A stretch of 64,000 nucleotides of DNA from Linum tenue (lineage: Eukaryota; Streptophyta; Magnoliopsida; Malpighiales; Linaceae), in the NCBI GenBank assembly GCA_946122785.1, contig CAMGYJ010000006.1, forward strand, positions 1,116,001 through 1,180,000, written 5' to 3'. Positions 25,224 to 37,128 of this stretch are shown here, piece by piece. The notes under the pieces were generated by a model that was not told where the DNA came from, ran no database searches, and saw only the letters and a program-made list of their open reading frames with translations. The translations under genes and the position numbers were made by a program. Position 1 is the first letter of the stretch, and each line of letters starts with the position of its first letter.

Positions 25224-25356
25224 CACATAGTGAAGTGATCAAAGAGGCATATAGGACAATCTACTATACATATTATCCACATGTAAATTGCACATAGCCT
25301 TCATGGCTTATTGTCGGTATAGTGTCCTATATGCCTCTTTGCTTACTTCACTTGTG
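25224..25356. repeat. Foldback with a 34-bp stem
   Basis: The left arm (25224-25258) and the reverse complement of the right arm (25323-25356) share AAAGAGGCATATAGGACA exactly. Only two mismatches and one bulge occur in the remaining CACATAGTGAAGTGATC / CACAAGTGAAGTAAGC part. The loop is 64 nt. It could be a small MITE or the stem of a transcribed hairpin. I recognise no known miRNA in it. Confidence 0.55.
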
Positions 25357-25368
25357 ATAAGCTCCTGC

Positions 25369-25505
25369 TAAAGTTCACATAGAACACACTTTGGTGCCAA
25401 TTGGCCTTGCCGTCTTGGACCCTTTACCTCTGTACTCGGCGCTAACTTTTTTGCTTAACTCCTCAAAGTTTGTGTACCTAATAGCAAATAGCCACTCGGG
25501 TTTAT
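25369..25505 (+). repeat. Diverged direct repeat, copy 2
   Basis: Partner of 24403-24540. It begins directly after the foldback and ends in the shared CCTAATAGCAAATAGCCACT block. Confidence 0.55.
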
Positions 25506-26233
25506 GGTGATACTATTAACATATTTGGAGTTATTTAGAATGTACGTGGTAACCGTTAGGATGTACGTCATAATTTTGAAATATATCCCATGTTTAACAC
25601 TCCCATTGAAATTTTCGAATAAAAACTAACTCGTTAACTTTCTATTTGCATACACCCATCATCCCACCGTACCCCTCATCTAAATCAGTTGTTTAGGTTA
25701 ACGGAAGTTAAGATTTGGTAGCTAATGCTAACGGACGAGGGGATTGTAACATTCTATCACTCAATACAAGATAGAGAGGTCAAGGATCTCAACAAAGAGA
25801 GCTAGGGGCAAAGAAATTGTGGTAATGAATAATTTGTATGATGATGATGTACATTACAACAACTGAAGAAACAGAGAAGCTAAAACGCCTCTAAATCTTT
25901 CAGCAGGGCAGTTTTCTCTGTCTAGTGTAGTAGTAGTTGTAGTAATAATCAATAGCAACATCTATGGAGCAAATACAATTTACTTGAACAACTTTTCCTA
26001 TAAACAGATATCAAAATTTCTTTGGGAGAAAAATTACAAGGGCAATATGGTGGTAGGGGAACAATAGTGTGATGTAATGAAAGATCAAAAGCAAAGGCCC
26101 TATTCCCAGCTCTAGAAATTGTGTTCCAACCCCTTGGCCAAAAGATTTTCTGATCCTATTTACATTCTCTATGCCACAGAATCATAAAGATTGTACCTTT
26201 ATCATTCATCGCCCGTCGACCATGACTCTCACA

Positions 26234-29200
26234 CTACCCGGCAGCCAATCTCCAGGCCCCCGGCTGTCTGAATCCAGTATCCGGTTCAAGCCGAACAACC
26301 ATTGATTGATCTGCTCCAAACCTCATCCTCAGTTGGCGCAAGCTCGGGACCAGGGCTTTCTCTGTCCATTCCTCCAAACCATCAAAACCTAAACACAACC
26401 CACCAGAGATTTTCTCGAGTGCGTCCACTTGAATCTCCAAGCTATTCCCTTCGCCAATGATTGACGAAGCTCGATCAGTGATCGAATTCGAGACATCCCT
26501 CCTGATCCCACTGAAATCCACCGGCTTGAACACTATACAATCATCAAACGAATCGAGTAGCTCTGAGGGTAGCTCTGATGCAGTTGGTGATGTTAGTACC
26601 TTGCTGCCCAAGTAATGATCATCCTCATGGTCAACTGTCACATCACTCAAGTCACAGTTGATGTCTGCAGCTTCATTCAAGTCGAACGACAGATCTTTTC
26701 TCACACACCGACGTTTAGCTGTCTTCCCACAGACTGAGAGCCTCAGCTGCCAGCCTCCATTTACAAGATTCGCAAGCTTCTTTTCGTCCATTGTAAACCC
26801 ATTGGACAGGAACTTGAGATTCTCTGGCAGCCAGCTGGCAGTGAGTATGAAGATCACATTCCCCAAGCTGATTTCCCTGCCATGGGAGTCAGCAAGTCGA
26901 CCCCTTTCCATTGCCCGTTTGATACTCCCCCTTACTAACATATCTGCCTCATCTATATCCTCAAGCACCACAACTGAAAACGGGTTCCTTCTTACTGCAT
27001 CTACTATTCGATCCATTACCGTTTTACCACGAAAGTTTACCTCATCATTATCACGACGTGAGCCCAAACGGACTGTCACTGGGTTGGATTGACGAAGGAC
27101 GTCCGAGAGAGCAACTGCCATCTTCTTCTTCCCGATTCGGTCTGGCCCTGTGAACAATAGCCAGATGTCGCCTTTTGAAGCATTGCCCCTTCGTTTTCCA
27201 TTCCCTAATTTGCACTGTGTCATCACTGTCGCAACAGCTGATGCTGCATCTTGCTGCCACCATACTTTCTCCACGAGTCCCTTGAGAAGTTTCTTGAACG
27301 AATCAGCATCCAATTTGTTAAGCAGCTTACTAATCTGGAAATCATGCAAGTTCTTTGGTTCTGTCTCGGGAGCAGTAGCAGCAGCAACAGCAGTGCTCAA
27401 AAGGTCCTTGGTAATGGTTTCAGCAGGCACCTTAGGACGCCCAAGAACAAGTTCTGTTCTAACAGGACTTGTAGGTGGACTAAGTAGTTGTCTGGTGGAG
27501 TTTTGTTTAGGCAAGAGGTTGGTATTCAATTGCAAGGTAGTATTTCCTCCAACCAACCCGATCTTAGGAATACAAGGCACGAGGGTTCGATTAAGCAAGC
27601 TCGGCATTGGGACAGCAGCAGCACCACCAGGCTGAAGGTTCCTCGGTTGGTGATGCTGATGGAAGCCAGGGTGAATGCGCAAGCACGTATCAAGCCACTT
27701 TTTCTGCAGAACCTCTTGATCCTTAGTCTACATAGTAAGAAAATTATTTAACAAAAAAACAAATCAGTTCAATCTGCATAATTTACATTTTGACTATCAT
27801 CAAAACACCTCATAAAGATTTGAAACAGAAATAATACATACCGCTGAAGCATCTTTAGTATTTGCCGCGTTCTTCAACCATGGTGGCAAAGACTGCTGCT
27901 GCTGAGTTGCTTCCAACTTAGCTTCTTCAGTTGAAGGTTTCTCAACGAGCTCCTTCGGTGCAACTTTCGCCAGCTCCTGCTCGTAGCTATGCTTGCACTG
28001 AGGGCAGAAATTCGCAGGCTTTTTCACAGTATCAAGATTATTATCAGACAGACGTTTCGGTGGAGCAATCGACACCATGGGAAACCCCTTCAATGGTGAT
28101 GATGATGACAATGACTCCAACGAGTTGCCAAAGAATCCAGTATTCCCAATCCTGAAATCCCATACCAAAACAGAGAAAGTTCATTACTACAGGATATTCT
28201 CCTAAAAAAAATCCCTAAAGGAACAAACTTTTTTATGCCACCCACTAATCTAAACCATGAAAATGACACAGATTCTCGACTTTCCAACAGAACAGTTCGA
28301 GTTCGACAGTAAAGTGATGAACTTTTTACCTGGGGAACATTCCAGTGGGAGGAGCTCTGTTAGCAATTGGAACAGCTTGAAGATCCCAATCGTTCTCCAT
28401 TGACGGATGGTAAACCTGGCATCTCAAGTAAGTCTCACAAGTAGCTGTACCAATCAACCAGATCTTTTCCCCACTCTGTCGAAACTTCGCCACCAGCTTC
28501 CCCATCTCGGCGACGGCGGTTTTGCCGGAATCCGACCCAATTTGCTGTTCCACCAGCCATTTCAAGTCACCCAAGTCGACAATCGCCCCGCCGGAACCCG
28601 AACTTGTGATCCGATTCGCCACCAACCCGGCAAGCTCACCAATCCTCGAGTTAATCAGGGATTTCTCGAGGAACTCCTTCTCCAAGTGAATCACTTGAAG
28701 ATTCCTCAACAAACCCTCGTCTCCAATATCTTCACCTTCGAGTACTCTCTTGAGAACTTCTTTTACCACCAATTCGGGCTCCGTTTCCCCGACCAAAACC
28801 GGGTTCCGCTTTCTGCTTCGGAGCAGGATGTCCACGACCCGACCCGCCTCCTCGTTCCGACCCGACTGCCCTGCTCCCGCCGCCGTCCCCTGCAGCCTGG
28901 GATTCGCGTACAAATTCCGATTCCCCGTCACCGTGGGAACAGGGACGCGGAATCCCTGCCCGAATTGGCCGGTAGGTGGTTGTGGAGGCGGAGGGGAATT
29001 GAGAGACTGTTCAATTGTGGCTTTCACGGCCGGGCTCGAGAAGCTGGCCTCCCTCATGACCCGACTCACGCTCGGGTCGTCGAGAATCGAGATAATCAGC
29101 TGCTCCAGCTCGACTTTCACGGCGAGCAGCGGCTGCTGCTGCTGCTCGGGACACCCTCTTCGCTGATGCGCCTGGGCGCGCTTCAGCGCCGCCATTAGCG

Positions 29201-29510
29201 CGTTGGAAATCGGCGGGTCGGGATGCGACCCGGGACCCGAATTGGCTCCCGCCCCCGTCGGCAGCCGCTCGAGGGCGACGCTGAAGCAGAGCTCTAGAGC
29301 TCGGCACTGGAGCGGGTGGGAGGAATTGGGGTGGGATTTGATGCAAGCTTGCCGGAGGTAACCGGACGGAGAAGACAGGAGAGTGGCGGCGACATGGAGC
29401 GGCGTTGTCTGTCCGTGATTCCGCCGGCCGGCCTCCGCAATCGAGTGGTTCAAGACGGTGGCCGCCTCCGGCGTCAGGGTTTGCTGGATCGTGCTGAGCC
29501 CAGCTCTCAT
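26234..29510 (-). CDS. SMAX1: SMAX1-type Clp-like repressor of karrikin/KL signalling
   Basis: Read on the - strand: exons 29510-28330, 28151-27842 and 27727-26234 join to 994 codons plus stop, about the length of Arabidopsis SMAX1. ATG 29510 gives MRAGLSTIQQTLTPEAATVL, the family's near-invariant start; the frame is open further 5' but without an ATG. Order: double Clp-N region (about 1-170), degenerate AAA module ending in TCETYLRCQVYHPS, a CPQC segment in exon 2, then a second module with a degraded P loop GPDRIGKKK (691-699), the RGKT degron motif (730-733) and an EAR motif SFDLNEAAD (844-852). Known role: a nuclear partner of TOPLESS that represses growth genes until KAI2-MAX2 triggers its degradation; RGKT is needed for that. 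Its presence predicts a degradable protein. SMXL2 orthology is possible, whereas SMXL4/5 and D53-type SMXL6-8 start differently. Confidence 0.95.
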
Positions 29511-32067
29511 AGCTGACCAATTTTGCCCCGGAAATTTGACGCCTTTTTTGTGATTCCTCTGTTCGTCGGCGGTGGCGAGCAATGATTTAATAAAAATGGG
29601 TTGTACTGTTTTCTTCGATTTCTTGTTCCGGCGAGCTCAGAGAGACAGAAAGGAGTGGCCTTTGGCCAGAATGAATCGAGGGACAGAGAGAGAAATTGTG
29701 GAGCAGAGAAATGGAGGAAATGGCCTTTTTGAGTTTGGCTGCCTACAGGGGATCTATCTATCTTTTTTTCTTTATATATATTTACTTATCTATTATTATA
29801 ATTATTTATCTACCTCAATTTTACAATATTTACTCTGTTTTTTTTAATGGGTATTTTTTTAAAAAAAAAAGAAAATTATAGGTAGGAAAGAAGTGAAGAA
29901 TTCAACGGGAAAAGGACCCTCCTTTGCTTCACAAGAACCATCTCATAATTACCTTTTTTCCTCTTCTTCATCTTTTTATTTTTCCTTTTCATTTCGGTTA
30001 TATTTTTGTGTTTGTCTTTGTCCAAGTTTGGATTAATAGCACACCCACCACCTTTCTTATTTTATGCTTGCTAGGTGGGCAAAATGAAAAAAAAAAAAAC
30101 TTGTCATGTCATCAATTAGTTAATTCGATTTGATTCAAATATGTACAACCATCAATAGAGATTTAATTCGATGATATTATGATAGTCAAGTTGTAATTTC
30201 AAGTAGTTAGTATGAGTGTCTTGAACATATGGTTAGATATATTATTTACTGTTTGTAGATGCTTTTTTCCTTCTTCTTCCAAGTAACGATATAGGAGAAA
30301 TAGAGTTAGAAACCTCTACCCGAAATCCTCCCAAAGGCACACATAGTGAAGCGGCCCAACAAAATCAAGAAAAGCTATATATACAATCATCATTGTCACA
30401 TATTACAATTTCACTAACATCATGTTCACTTTATCATAATAAGTTCATAGCATTCATTCATCTCTCACATAATTTGAACTGGCTATTGAAACATTTTGCT
30501 CCCCCTCTCTAATATACAAAAGTCGTTATGCTCTAGTATTTTTATATCAAAACTGAACCATTACATCTCTTTTACACTACACAAATACATATATAATAAG
30601 CCATATTGAATTGTACTTCACCTAAACATGCTCAACTGTAAGTCTGTCGTAAAACTAGTATTGTCATTGCTCGAAATATCGAAGCACCACCACTTTGTTC
30701 GGTTGCGACTCCTAATGAAAGAAAACAAAATAAAACATGAACCAAATAATGTTAAACACACTAGATAATCAGTCCTTTTGGGTCTATCTATCATTGGTAT
30801 CAAAGTATTCAAAAAAGTTACCCACATAGCTCCTTTTTTTTACTGTGGTTATAATTCAACAAACAACAATGAAAGGACTAAGGAGACAGACAGAGAGGAA
30901 GGGTGAAGAGAAAGGTGAAAGAGTAAAGACAGAATTTCTGGAAATTTGGTGTGGAGGGAATTATTTTACTTATTCAATGGAGATGATGAGATGGGAAGAG
31001 ATAGATTCCCACTGCAAAGATTTCTGTAAAAAAATATGCTTTGTTGGGCAGAGAGTGAGCAATCTGCCTGCATGCCTTCTTCCTCCATTCCCTTTTTACC
31101 TTTTTGTGTGTTTTTTATGACTTGTAGTTTGTCATCATCCTCTCCCTTATTTTCCCTTCATTTATTCTTCTTACATTATTATTAGTTTATACACTTGTTA
31201 GTTATTATTAACTACTCATTCCCCAAAAAGGTTATTATTTCTCATTAATACATGTGGTAGTAGTGAGTGGGCTCAAGGTCTCACATACATGTAGAGTGTT
31301 TGTATAGTTAGAGTTGTATGGTATTTTGCATGATCTCGAAATTGACTGGGAGTTAGAGATTATGAAAGTTTTTTCTGTAGTTTGGCTCACTTACAATCGA
31401 AAGCTTGATTGCGGTTTCGAAAAACCTAGTAATCCATGCTATTTGACGATTGGAGAGATTAAACGACTTATGGCCCAATCCGGCTAGTCGCTAGTGCAGG
31501 TTAGAACATGCTTATCGAGAGGTCCACTTTGTTACCGACTGCTTTTCTACATTAGGCCACTCTCTACTTGTGGAAGAACACACTTTTGTACACCTTGTCA
31601 CTCTCTTGGTTATTGATTGTTCCTTGATCAAATTAGGGTTGAGTCATCCCATTTTATCAGTAAATAAAGACTGAAACGCTCTTTAACAAAAATATTTTAC
31701 TGCTCAATCATTCGATTGCACAACTTACCAAGATGAAACATAACCTCTAAAATTAACGATTAATGAAACCTCTCTTCTTAATACCAATGCATCCATCCTC
31801 TTGAAGTAATTGACATAAGTGAGTAATCGATTCCAGCTTTAATCTTGTGTCCTCATTAATTAGCACTCAATTATACTTTTTAGCATTAATTATGTGATCA
31901 AGAGCACATTGTGGATCCTTTACACACATCTTTTATATATATTAATTTTGTCACATTTCGATTATATTTTTGAACTGCTCTCTTGTCTTTATGTGCAGGA
32001 ATGGGAGATAATGGGGTGAGGGCTGAAAAGGTGACACCTTTTTTCCCCTTATTATTATTTTGTGAGA

Positions 32068-32098
<31 letters not shown>

Positions 32099-35000
32099 TT
32101 AGGTCTTTAGTGTGATTGTAAAGCAAACCAATTTCCAGATTATATTCCCACGAATCTGTGACGACAGAAAATAATAAAATAAAACACGAGATTCATTCAT
32201 TAGCAGGTAGAGTTCTTTTGTTTTCTTTGGTCCCTTAAAGTTAAGATTTGATTTGTTTAGATTATGAGGTTAATTAGTGACATTACATTGTCATCTCCCC
32301 CGTGGCAAAACACATCCATAGCTTAGTATGCTCATGCATTACTACTAACTTACATTTCACATATGTTTAACATTTGTATTTGGCCTATCATTAGTCCAAC
32401 TCTACTCATTCGTGAATCTCAACTTATATAGACCTTAGAAAATGACGAACACATAAAAAACAAGACTAGAAGATCTGCGTATTTAATAGTGGCAAAGTCA
32501 CGTTGATGGAAGGGAAGACTATATATAGGCCCCCAGCTCTCAAAACCATGTATTACTTGTAAATTTGTAATAAATTTGAGAGTGTAGTTTTTGGCCCCCC
32601 TCATGCAGATTTCTTGCTTCGCCACTCATGCTTAAGTAGTTTGGGAGTCAAATTGAAGGGCAAAACATAGACTCTCAACACACACACACATCTAGGACGT
32701 GCTTACAAAGAACAAACTTGATCCCACTTGTTGAGACTGACTACTTCACACAAACACAATCCGTATGGAGTATTTAGCCTCACGTCATTTTCTATTTCAC
32801 TTAAAAATCAAGTCTTAATTACGTCATTTTTAATATCAATGAGTCGACTTGATCGGCAACAAATTAAGAAGAGTTATAGTCTTATAGAGAGCTAGATCAT
32901 TTCACTATGTCCCTTGTAGATTTTACTCATGGGCTGAGATATCACACAAACGAAGTCTAAATCACCTCATTGTTTAGTCCTTTTAATCTCATGGAGAAAA
33001 ACAATACTGACAACATATTGAATATTTGATTGAAAACTCATTATTACGAGGATGTGGTTGTTATCATGGCATAATATTACAGTGACCAGAATTACTAATT
33101 ATCCCTATCATTATTTAATGACCCTCTTCTTAATTAACTCCAATTAATGATTGACTACCGTTTGCCATCTCGATCGACGAGGCTCCTCCACCACAGGCGG
33201 AAGCGCGTATCATCACGTGCCGCCGTGTGAAAGTTAGGGCCCTCCTACGACTAGGTGAAGCCGAAAGAGAATGGAAAGCCGGCAGAGTTGGAGGAAAGTG
33301 GGAGGTCGATCGAATATTATTATATTTGCTTACTAACATATAATATTAACAAACTGCTGGCCAAATAATAATTATTATATAACAATAGTTAATTAATAAG
33401 CACTTAACATTTCCTACCTTTTTGCTCTTGTCGTCATTTTATATTGTTTCTAGTTTTTTTACACGAATGTTAGTTAATTATTTTCATGATGTACATATTT
33501 GACTTTTAATTTTTACTATTAAGATAAATGATGAAGATTAATTACTAATCAAAGGCAAGTGATGTGTATATGAGCTGTGGGGAAAATGATGGGATTTTGT
33601 TAATTATTTGGGTAGCTGTTGAAGATTACTAATTCTTCCCCCCCTATCTTCCTCGATCTATAGGGCACACGTAATCGAAAAGGCAAAATGTGTCCTTGTC
33701 TTAAGCAATCATTTTGGGCAAAAGAATAGTTTATAGCAAGCTAGGCTATAGCTCATACAAGGAACCATTTGGGTGTGCAGTCGGTTGATCCAGGTAGGTG
33801 TTAGAGTGTGTTGACTTCGTCATATGACATGAAACGATGAGTTCAGATTAACGTTAGTTGTGTGCGTCTCTATTGATCGAGATTGTAGACTATGACCCGA
33901 TGATATCTCATAATACACATCGATCGGTGCCTACACCTATCGGTAGTCTAGCAACATTACCACTTGGTATGCATGATGGTGCATGGAGCTAGCTATGATT
34001 TGAACAGATTCACTATTCGGTCTGTCCCTTGCTATTAGTATTGAAAACCCTTTTATCTTAATTGTGAGAACTGTCAAGTTTTTAGATGAACGTACACTTT
34101 CAGTCCACCGCGCTCATATGTTCCCTCTTGAATATCCATGAGATGATGATCCTCCAACAAGTTTCGTTCTACAGATTCCTTGTCATGGAGTTCATATATT
34201 GAAAATAGAAAAAAATGGATCAATATGGTAAAAATAAAAGATAAGAAGATTTATAGTTGGACTTATTCCAAAAACCCTCAATTTACCTGTAAACTTTCTT
34301 GATCGATAGTCTGTATACCATAATGCATGATGAAAAACTCTCCTCTGCGTGGATCGAGTTACTGGGATGAACTAACTGCTGAAAATTACCATATGAAATG
34401 CAACAACGAAGACACAAGCGAGAATTGGTCAATCTTGTTCACTATCAAAGCCTTACAACTAGTCTTGCGCATTAAACAACTACATGTGTATTCATTGCAT
34501 ATGTTGAGAAGTCTAGAGTCAAGTAACCACAATTTCGTCACAAAGAGAGCTAGGAAAGGGCTCCATTAAAATAACGAAGGAGAGGAAGGTCGGCAAAGCA
34601 TAAATAAACAAAACAAAATTTTATATTGTGCAAGCAAAAGAATGGGTGGAAACTTCCCACCAAAACATATGTATATGTATAATTTTTTAGGGTTTCATTT
34701 GTCTTATTTGATTCAAGGGGAAAAAGTGCTTTATTGATCCATTTTAGAAATGATTTGGCATTCAACAAATACTCGTTCTTGCAGTCCAATATCAAGTTGA
34801 CTATGCAGAAAATCGACTCAATAATCTATGCATAATTGGGTGGCTTGACAGAATATGTATCCAGCTGCCTAAAATACAATGCTAGTTTGGTTCAGCCGGC
34901 TAGGCTATTATAGTTAATTATAGTTATAGCCAAGTGTTTAAAGCACAACAAATCAAATTAAACTAATGGAAATGTGATTGAATCTCATTAAAATAAAAGA

Positions 35001-36092
35001 ACACTCAAGAGAAAGAGGATTTTGCATCTAACTTATGGCTTTGTGTTGTATAAGATGTTAAAAATGGCACCATCTAAAGAAGACTTCATTGTAAGTCAAC
35101 CCTAACCATGGGACAAAATAATTTAATTGAATACTAACATGCAGGCCATTTCCTTGAATGTTTTTTAGATTATCAATCAAGATATGTGGAGTATAGGAAC
35201 TCTTCGTGACATTTTTTTTTTGAATATTTGGAATTCAATGATAAATTACCGTCTAAGTAACCATAAAAATCGAGAGTAAATTAATCACATTATATTTCAT
35301 ATGAGAGATTAGTATCTCATTATTAAATTTAGTATTTCAAATGTTACCATTATATCACAAGCCATATGTTGATATGTTGTTACAATGATTAAATCCTTGT
35401 ATCGTTCCTCAATGTTTAAAAATCTCTGAAACCTTCTTACTCTTGATTTCAACTTAGGTTATTTGGATTGAGAGTCACACTACCCTCGTGCTTGATTGAG
35501 TTTATCCCCATGAAAATTAGATGAATAATGATTCCTTAAACATGTTTCTATATCGAAGGAAATTCAAACTCTGTATGTCTCTCTCCATACAACACAATAA
35601 TTCGACTTGCTCCAACAATAAAAAATACGCAAAACCGTCATGATGTACTGCTATATCAAGAAACATGTGATCTACAGAATTGCTCTTTGTGTCACGATGC
35701 TATAATTAAGATATATACTTAAACAAAACCAAACCGGCTCCACTAATCCTTCCTTTCCCCCCTCTGAATCTCCTTCACTTCACCACAATCAAAAAGTTCT
35801 TACACCTATCGAAACCAAAGCATTAGTACACATACTTTAATTTGCATGGAATGAACAAGAGAAGGGCTAACATGAAAAAACCCTTTTTACCTTTGGAGCA
35901 TGCCATGCTTGCTATGTATTGTCCTTTTGCTCCCACTTTACATTTGCTCAGCTTTTTGTCTCCTAACCCTAGCTGGTGAGTGGTGAATGAATGCGAATGA
36001 TGATGATGAAAAAAGGGTGAATTTTCTTGCAGTGAAAAGGAAGTGATGGAAAGGTAAAGAAAACTCACTTTTTCGGATTCCTGACTTTGCAA
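29511..36092. other. Upstream region of the SMAX1-like gene and long AT-rich spacer
   Basis: The first few hundred bases are the SMAX1-like 5' leader and promoter. No ATG precedes the start codon on the - strand back to about 29700. The rest is AT-rich DNA without a supported gene. It holds an ATT triplet run (32068-32098), a short GC-richer patch around 33160-33300 and long T/A homopolymers. The ORFs here are under 100 codons and lack features. Confidence 0.55.
32068..32098. repeat. ATT/TAT microsatellite
   Basis: About ten uninterrupted trinucleotide units; a likely length-polymorphic locus. Confidence 0.85.
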
Positions 36093-36100
36093 AAACAAAA

Positions 36101-37120
36101 GGGGCTTGCTATTTGCCGCCAAACAAATTGCTATTTGCCGCCAACTAAAAAAAAAAAAAAAGTATATATGTACATCTTTGGTTAAGAAATTTCACAATCT
36201 ACAACATATCCAACTTTCAGAAAACGTATTGAATCAGAAAAAATCGACGCTCGCCGGAAAAGTCGCCGGAAAACCATCGGGAAAGCCCATCCTCGACGTA
36301 AACTGTGGACACTCATCCATGAATCATCACTAAGCAAGTGCATTAACCTCCCGTCGTCCTCAATCGTCGGAAAACAAGTAAGTTTACTTTTTCCGGCAAG
36401 TTTTTCAATTTTTCGGCAATTTTTCCAGTTTTCCGGCGAAAAAACACGGTGGGCCGAAAAAAATTTGCGGCCGGTGCGCCGCCGGGCCGAAAAAATCTTG
36501 TGGCCGGTGCGCCGCCGGACCGAAACTTTTTTGCGGCCGGCGCGACGCCCGGCCGAAATATTTTTTCGGCCCGTCGTCGCCCCGGCCGCAAATTTTTTTT
36601 CGGCCGGTCGCCGAACGCGCCGCCGTGAATTTTTCCGGCGGCATGTTCGGCGACCGGCCGAAAAAAATTTGCGGTCGGAACGCCGCCGGGCCGAAAGAAT
36701 TTTTCGGCTGGGCGTCGCGCCGGCCGAAAAATTCTTTCGGCCCGACGGCGTTCCGGTTGCAAATTTTTTTCGGCCCACCGTGTTTTTTCGCCGGAAAACT
36801 GGAAAAATTGCCGGAAAACACAAAAACTTGCCGGAAAAAGTAAACTTACTTGTTTTCCGACGATTGAGGACGACGGGAGGTTGACGCACCTGCTTAGTGA
36901 TGATTCATGGATGCGTGTCCGCAGTTTACGTCGAGGATGGCCTTTCCCGATGGTTTTCCGGCGACTTTTCCGGCGAGCGTCGATTTTTTCTGATTCAATA
37001 CATTTTTTGAAAGTTGGATATGTTGTAGATTGTGAAATTTCTTAACCAAAGATGTACATATATACTTTTTTTTTTGTTGGCGGCAAATAGCAATTTGGTT
37101 GGCGGCAAATAGCCGTTCAC
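36101..37120. mobile_element. Long foldback element with GC-rich modular core
   Basis: Seen: a nearly complete palindrome of about 1 kb. Left arm (36101 to about 36480) and right arm (about 36745-37120) are reverse complements with roughly 90% identity by eye. Each end has two copies of GCTATTTGCCGCCAA about 22 bp apart, then an A/T run, TATATGTACATCTTTGG and so on. AAACAAAA flanks both ends (36093-36100 and 37121-37128), a possible 8-9-bp target duplication. The core (36450-36780) is a string of modules alternating A/T homopolymer with GGCCG/CGCCGCC, very GC-rich against its surroundings. Open frames on both strands (about 140-235 codons of RRPAEKIF-like repeats) arise from this modular DNA and the palindrome, so I do not call them genes. 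Long arms and duplication length suggest a non-autonomous Mutator-like or foldback element. Confidence 0.75.
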
Positions 37121-37128
37121 AAACAAAA

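Larger units (their letters stand above)
21261..26233. other. Intergenic DNA between the convergent SCY2 and SMAX1-like genes
   Basis: No supported gene in 5 kb. Contents I can define: a diverged direct repeat pair (24403-24540 and 25369-25505), a 34-bp-stem foldback (25224-25356), a short GC-rich hairpin (24295-24323) in otherwise AT-rich DNA, and a small duplicated CTAGAGAAGAAG motif near 21613-21640. The last part (about 25.8-26.2 kb) is probably the 3' UTR of the - strand SMAX1-like gene. Confidence 0.5.

Noticed and set aside
28407..29198. + strand ORF of 263 codons opposite the SMAX1-like first exon
   Set aside because: It is antisense to a strongly conserved coding exon, low in recognisable content and explained by GC-rich codons.
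30780..30810. TGGTATCAAAGT resembling a Copia primer-binding site
   Set aside because: It matches 10 of 12 bases, but I see no LTR-like sequence ending in CA before it, so chance is as likely.
36182..36889. Long open frames on both strands (up to 235 codons) inside the foldback element
   Set aside because: They translate the repeated GGCCGAAAAA modules and mirror each other because the DNA is palindromic. There is no domain, no plausible start context and extreme composition.
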